Assembly: GCA_017307785.1 (NCBI GenBank)
Contig: JAFKGI010000008.1
Location: 124,001 to 188,000, forward strand
Direction of reading: 5' to 3'
Source: Vulcanimicrobiota bacterium
GTDB lineage: Bacteria; Vulcanimicrobiota; Xenobia; Xenobiales; JADMJV01
DNA length: 64,000 nucleotides
Numbering within the stretch: the first letter of the stretch is position 1; every line of letters starts with the position of its first letter. This document shows positions 62,211 to 64,000 of this stretch, one piece after another. The notes under the pieces are model-generated. The model was not told the DNA's origin. It made no database searches and worked only from the letters and a program-made list of their open reading frames with translations. The translations under genes were made by a program, and so were the position numbers.

Positions 62211-63046
62211 GGCGGCTTTTCGACCACAATGACATCCACCCCGGACTCATCCAGTTCGCGCAGGGCTGCGTAAAGGCGGCTCCCATACTCGGCCGCCGAA
62301 GCTGGCATAACCACTTCGGCCGTGGCGCCGCGAGAAGTGAAGCCCAACCAGGCCCAGCGGCCCGAGGGGGTATCGCCGTCGTCCCAATGGGTGGGGGTAC
62401 GCGGAGCATAGTGACGGTCCAGCGCTCCCGGCACGCGAGGGGCGGTCTGATCGGAAGACGCCAAGGGACCCGTGACTTCTTCCAGTTCTGCCCGCGAAAG
62501 TTGGCCCGGCCGCAGCAAACGAGGTTGGGGGCCGGTCAGGTCGACAATGGATGACTCCAATCCCACCGGGCAGGCACCGCCGTCCAGCACGGCCAGGTCG
62601 GGGAATTCCGAATTTACGTGAGCGGCGCGGGTGGGGCTGGTGTGTCCGAAGCGATTGGCCGAAGGGGCCACTACCGGTTGCCCCAGTTCTCGCAGCGTCT
62701 CCAAAGTCAGAGGATGGCGCGGCACGCGCAGCGCTACACTGTCCTGCCCTCCGGTGATGAGCGGACTGACGCGCGCCAGACGCGGCACCACCATGGTCAG
62801 GGGACCGGGCCAGAACCGCTCGGCCAGGCGTTCGAAGAGGGGAGGCAGCACGCCCCAATGGGCGGCCCAGTCGGCCTCACCCAGGTGAACGATCAGCGGG
62901 TGATCGGCCGGTCGGCCTTTCAGAGCGAAGACCTGGCGGATGGCGGCTTCCTGAGTGGCGTCGGCGGCCAATCCGTAAACGGTTTCGGTGGGGATGGCCA
63001 CCAGTTGGCCACTGCGTAAAAGTTCGGCTGCTTGGGACGGGGTCAC
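62156..63046 (-). CDS. Threonylcarbamoyl-AMP synthase (Sua5 type)
   Basis: A 296-residue enzyme that makes threonylcarbamoyl-AMP for the t6A37 tRNA modification. The YrdC domain (~1-190) has AIPTETVYGLAADAT, KGRPADHPLIVH, RFWPGPLTMVV, VALRVPRHP, VVAPSANRFGHTSPTRAAHV and LESSIVDLTG. The extra C-terminal domain (~215-296) after the APRVPGALDRHYAPRTP linker makes it Sua5-type rather than the short TsaC. The GTG start overlaps the upstream SGNH gene by 4 bp. The 3' end overlaps the TPR gene by 55 bp. Confidence 0.93.
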   Translation of the reverse strand: MTPSQAAELLRSGQLVAIPTETVYGLAADATQEAAIRQVFALKGRPADHPLIVHLGEADWAAHWGVLPPLFERLAERFWPGPLTMVVPRLARVSPLITGGQDSVALRVPRHPLTLETLRELGQPVVAPSANRFGHTSPTRAAHVNSEFPDLAVLDGGACPVGLESSIVDLTGPQPRLLRPGQLSRAELEEVTGPLASSDQTAPRVPGALDRHYAPRTPTHWDDGDTPSGRWAWLGFTSRGATAEVVMPASAAEYGSRLYAALRELDESGVDVIVVEKPPQEPSWEAVLDRLRRATT

Positions 63047-64000
63047 GAAACCGAGTTCAACTGCTCCGAGACAAAACCATTCAGCAACAGCTTGGCAGCC
63101 TGGCGATGAGGATCGCCGGCCAGGGCCTGTTTTTCGTCGACCGGCTGGCTGTTGAGCAAAGTGGTGAAGCGTTGGTCGCCTTTCAGGTCGACGCGAGCCT
63201 TGTCGATAATCTCGTTGGCGATGACTGCATAGCCCACGTCGCTGGGGTGAATGCCGTCAAAGCTGAACATCCCCTGATAGCCCCGGCGATCTTCGGAACC
63301 GGTGAAGATGTTGGTGACCGTGACCGCCTCACCCTCGCCCCGCAGAGGAATGCCTTCGCGCGCGGCCCGGCTCAAAGTGGCGTTGACGTCCACCAGATGA
63401 ACCCGCTCATGTTTCGCGTCCAGGTCCTTCAATAGTCCGTTGTATTCGCTGACGCGCTTCTGAATGGTGGCGGTTTCTTCCGGATCGAGAGCTTCGGCCT
63501 CGGTGAAGACACCGCCGCCGCCGCGCATCGCCGTCATCGACAGCAGAGCCGCATCCAGGTCCTTTTCCGTCTTCACCTTATAGTAGTGCGTCAGCTTTTT
63601 GAGGATCTGAGCCAGGCCCACGCGCGTGCCCTCCGGGAAATATTCGCGCCCGTCCTTTCCCTTGCCGGCCACTTTGGTGGGCAATTTCCAGTTGGAGATC
63701 TTGTCGGTGACGTCGCAGCCGCCCGGCAAAACCATGCGGAAGGGCAGCGGGCCGACCTTCTCGCCCAGCTTGAACAGATGCGGAATCACCGTTACGTCGG
63801 GAATGTTCATCAACATGATCTCGGCGTCGGTTTCTTGGAGCAGACGCGTGACCGTGCCATTGGGGCCGGCCATAGTGGAGGCGAAACCTGGAATCACCTC
63901 GGGCGTGTCGACCAGCTCGGTCTTGCTCCAGGGCCATTTCTTGTGCTCGACCTTCCAGGGCCGATCTTCCATTGGGGTCAGGGACAGATCGTTGACTTCG
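63043..64000 (-). CDS. SGNH/GDSL-type hydrolase, N-terminus outside window
   Basis: The frame is open through the right edge, so the 5' end is missing; about 318 residues are visible. LMNIPDVTVIPHLF matches block III-like segments of GDSL lipases and acyl esterases, and the C-terminal FDGIHPSDVGYAVIAN contains the catalytic Asp-x-x-His pair of the SGNH family. The Ser (GDSL block) and GxND block should lie upstream. Residues ~100-150 include an insert (KGKDGREYFPEG). It overlaps tsaC by 4 bp. Probably an exported esterase, but export cannot be judged without the start. Confidence 0.75.
   Translation of the reverse strand, partial: EVNDLSLTPMEDRPWKVEHKKWPWSKTELVDTPEVIPGFASTMAGPNGTVTRLLQETDAEIMLMNIPDVTVIPHLFKLGEKVGPLPFRMVLPGGCDVTDKISNWKLPTKVAGKGKDGREYFPEGTRVGLAQILKKLTHYYKVKTEKDLDAALLSMTAMRGGGGVFTEAEALDPEETATIQKRVSEYNGLLKDLDAKHERVHLVDVNATLSRAAREGIPLRGEGEAVTVTNIFTGSEDRRGYQGMFSFDGIHPSDVGYAVIANEIIDKARVDLKGDQRFTTLLNSQPVDEKQALAGDPHRQAAKLLLNGFVSEQLNSVS

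Overview
This window comes from a GC-rich, densely packed bacterial chromosome. Genes lie on both strands, many are joined by 1-4 bp ATGA/GTGA-type overlaps, and several convergent pairs overlap antisense by 20-55 bp. GTG and TTG starts are frequent. No rRNA, tRNA, CRISPR array or complete insertion sequence was seen. Eukaryote-like Ser/Thr kinases, a SpoVG homologue, a ferredoxin-dependent 2-oxoacid oxidoreductase, cobalamin-dependent MetH and an F420 biosynthesis operon together point to an environmental lineage outside the well-studied Proteobacteria. Something in the Armatimonadota/Eremiobacterota/Chloroflexota neighbourhood would fit, but the phylum cannot be fixed from the sequence alone.

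Layout. 1-2.4 kb: two consecutive S41 processing proteases, the first cut by the window edge, then spoVG with a terminator. 2.5-8.2 kb: aat, a two-PAS histidine kinase and metH. 8.3-12 kb: a small protein with a strong RBS, a kinase-WD40 protein, a degenerate adenylate-kinase-like protein and an rRNA/tRNA 2'-O-methyltransferase. 12.1-16 kb: a CBS protein-korA-korB operon in which KorB carries its own CBS-like tail. 16-20.4 kb is accessory: a decayed vapBC locus, a 39-bp minisatellite, an aspartic protease and nine ~104-bp palindrome-bearing repeats. 20.4-27.5 kb: an orphan molybdate-type permease, an M50-like protease, a DUF3830 protein, TPR proteins and valS. 27.6-33.6 kb: a flippase-type ABC exporter, a sugar-transfer-like beta-propeller and two polytopic glycosyltransferase-like proteins, probably a cell-surface glycan locus.

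33.6-37.9 kb is a signalling cluster: a receiver-pseudokinase, a beta-carbonic anhydrase, an ECF sigma factor, a divergent zinc-finger anti-sigma factor with a pseudopilin-like tail, and a membrane HExxH protein. 38-47.5 kb: rsgA, an M20 peptidase with its start codon inside a terminator hairpin, RDD, PIG-L and PHP proteins, a PhnW-like transaminase, a secreted chorismate mutase and an HSP90-related protein. 47.5-52.7 kb: a branched-chain amino acid ABC operon whose binding protein is fused to the LivH permease, followed by a SPOUT methyltransferase. 52.6-57.6 kb: a membrane Ser/Thr kinase, the F420 genes cofE-cofC-cofD and an M30-like lipoprotein protease. 57.7-64 kb: unknown proteins, a RelA/SpoT-like protein, an F420:NADP-reductase-like protein, a second palindromic repeat array in the opposite orientation to the first, a TPR protein, a Sua5-type TsaC and a partial SGNH hydrolase.

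The most novel signal is a dispersed palindromic repeat family (TGTAGTGCA / TGCACTACA arms around a TCCATGGA core). It occurs 13 times in this window, in two tandem arrays with different unit lengths plus one stand-alone near-perfect copy in front of a TPR gene. The other strong leads are the pseudo-enzymes in signalling operons (adenylate-kinase-like, receiver-pseudokinase), the anti-sigma/pseudopilin fusion, the LivJ-LivH fusion and the terminator that contains a downstream start codon.
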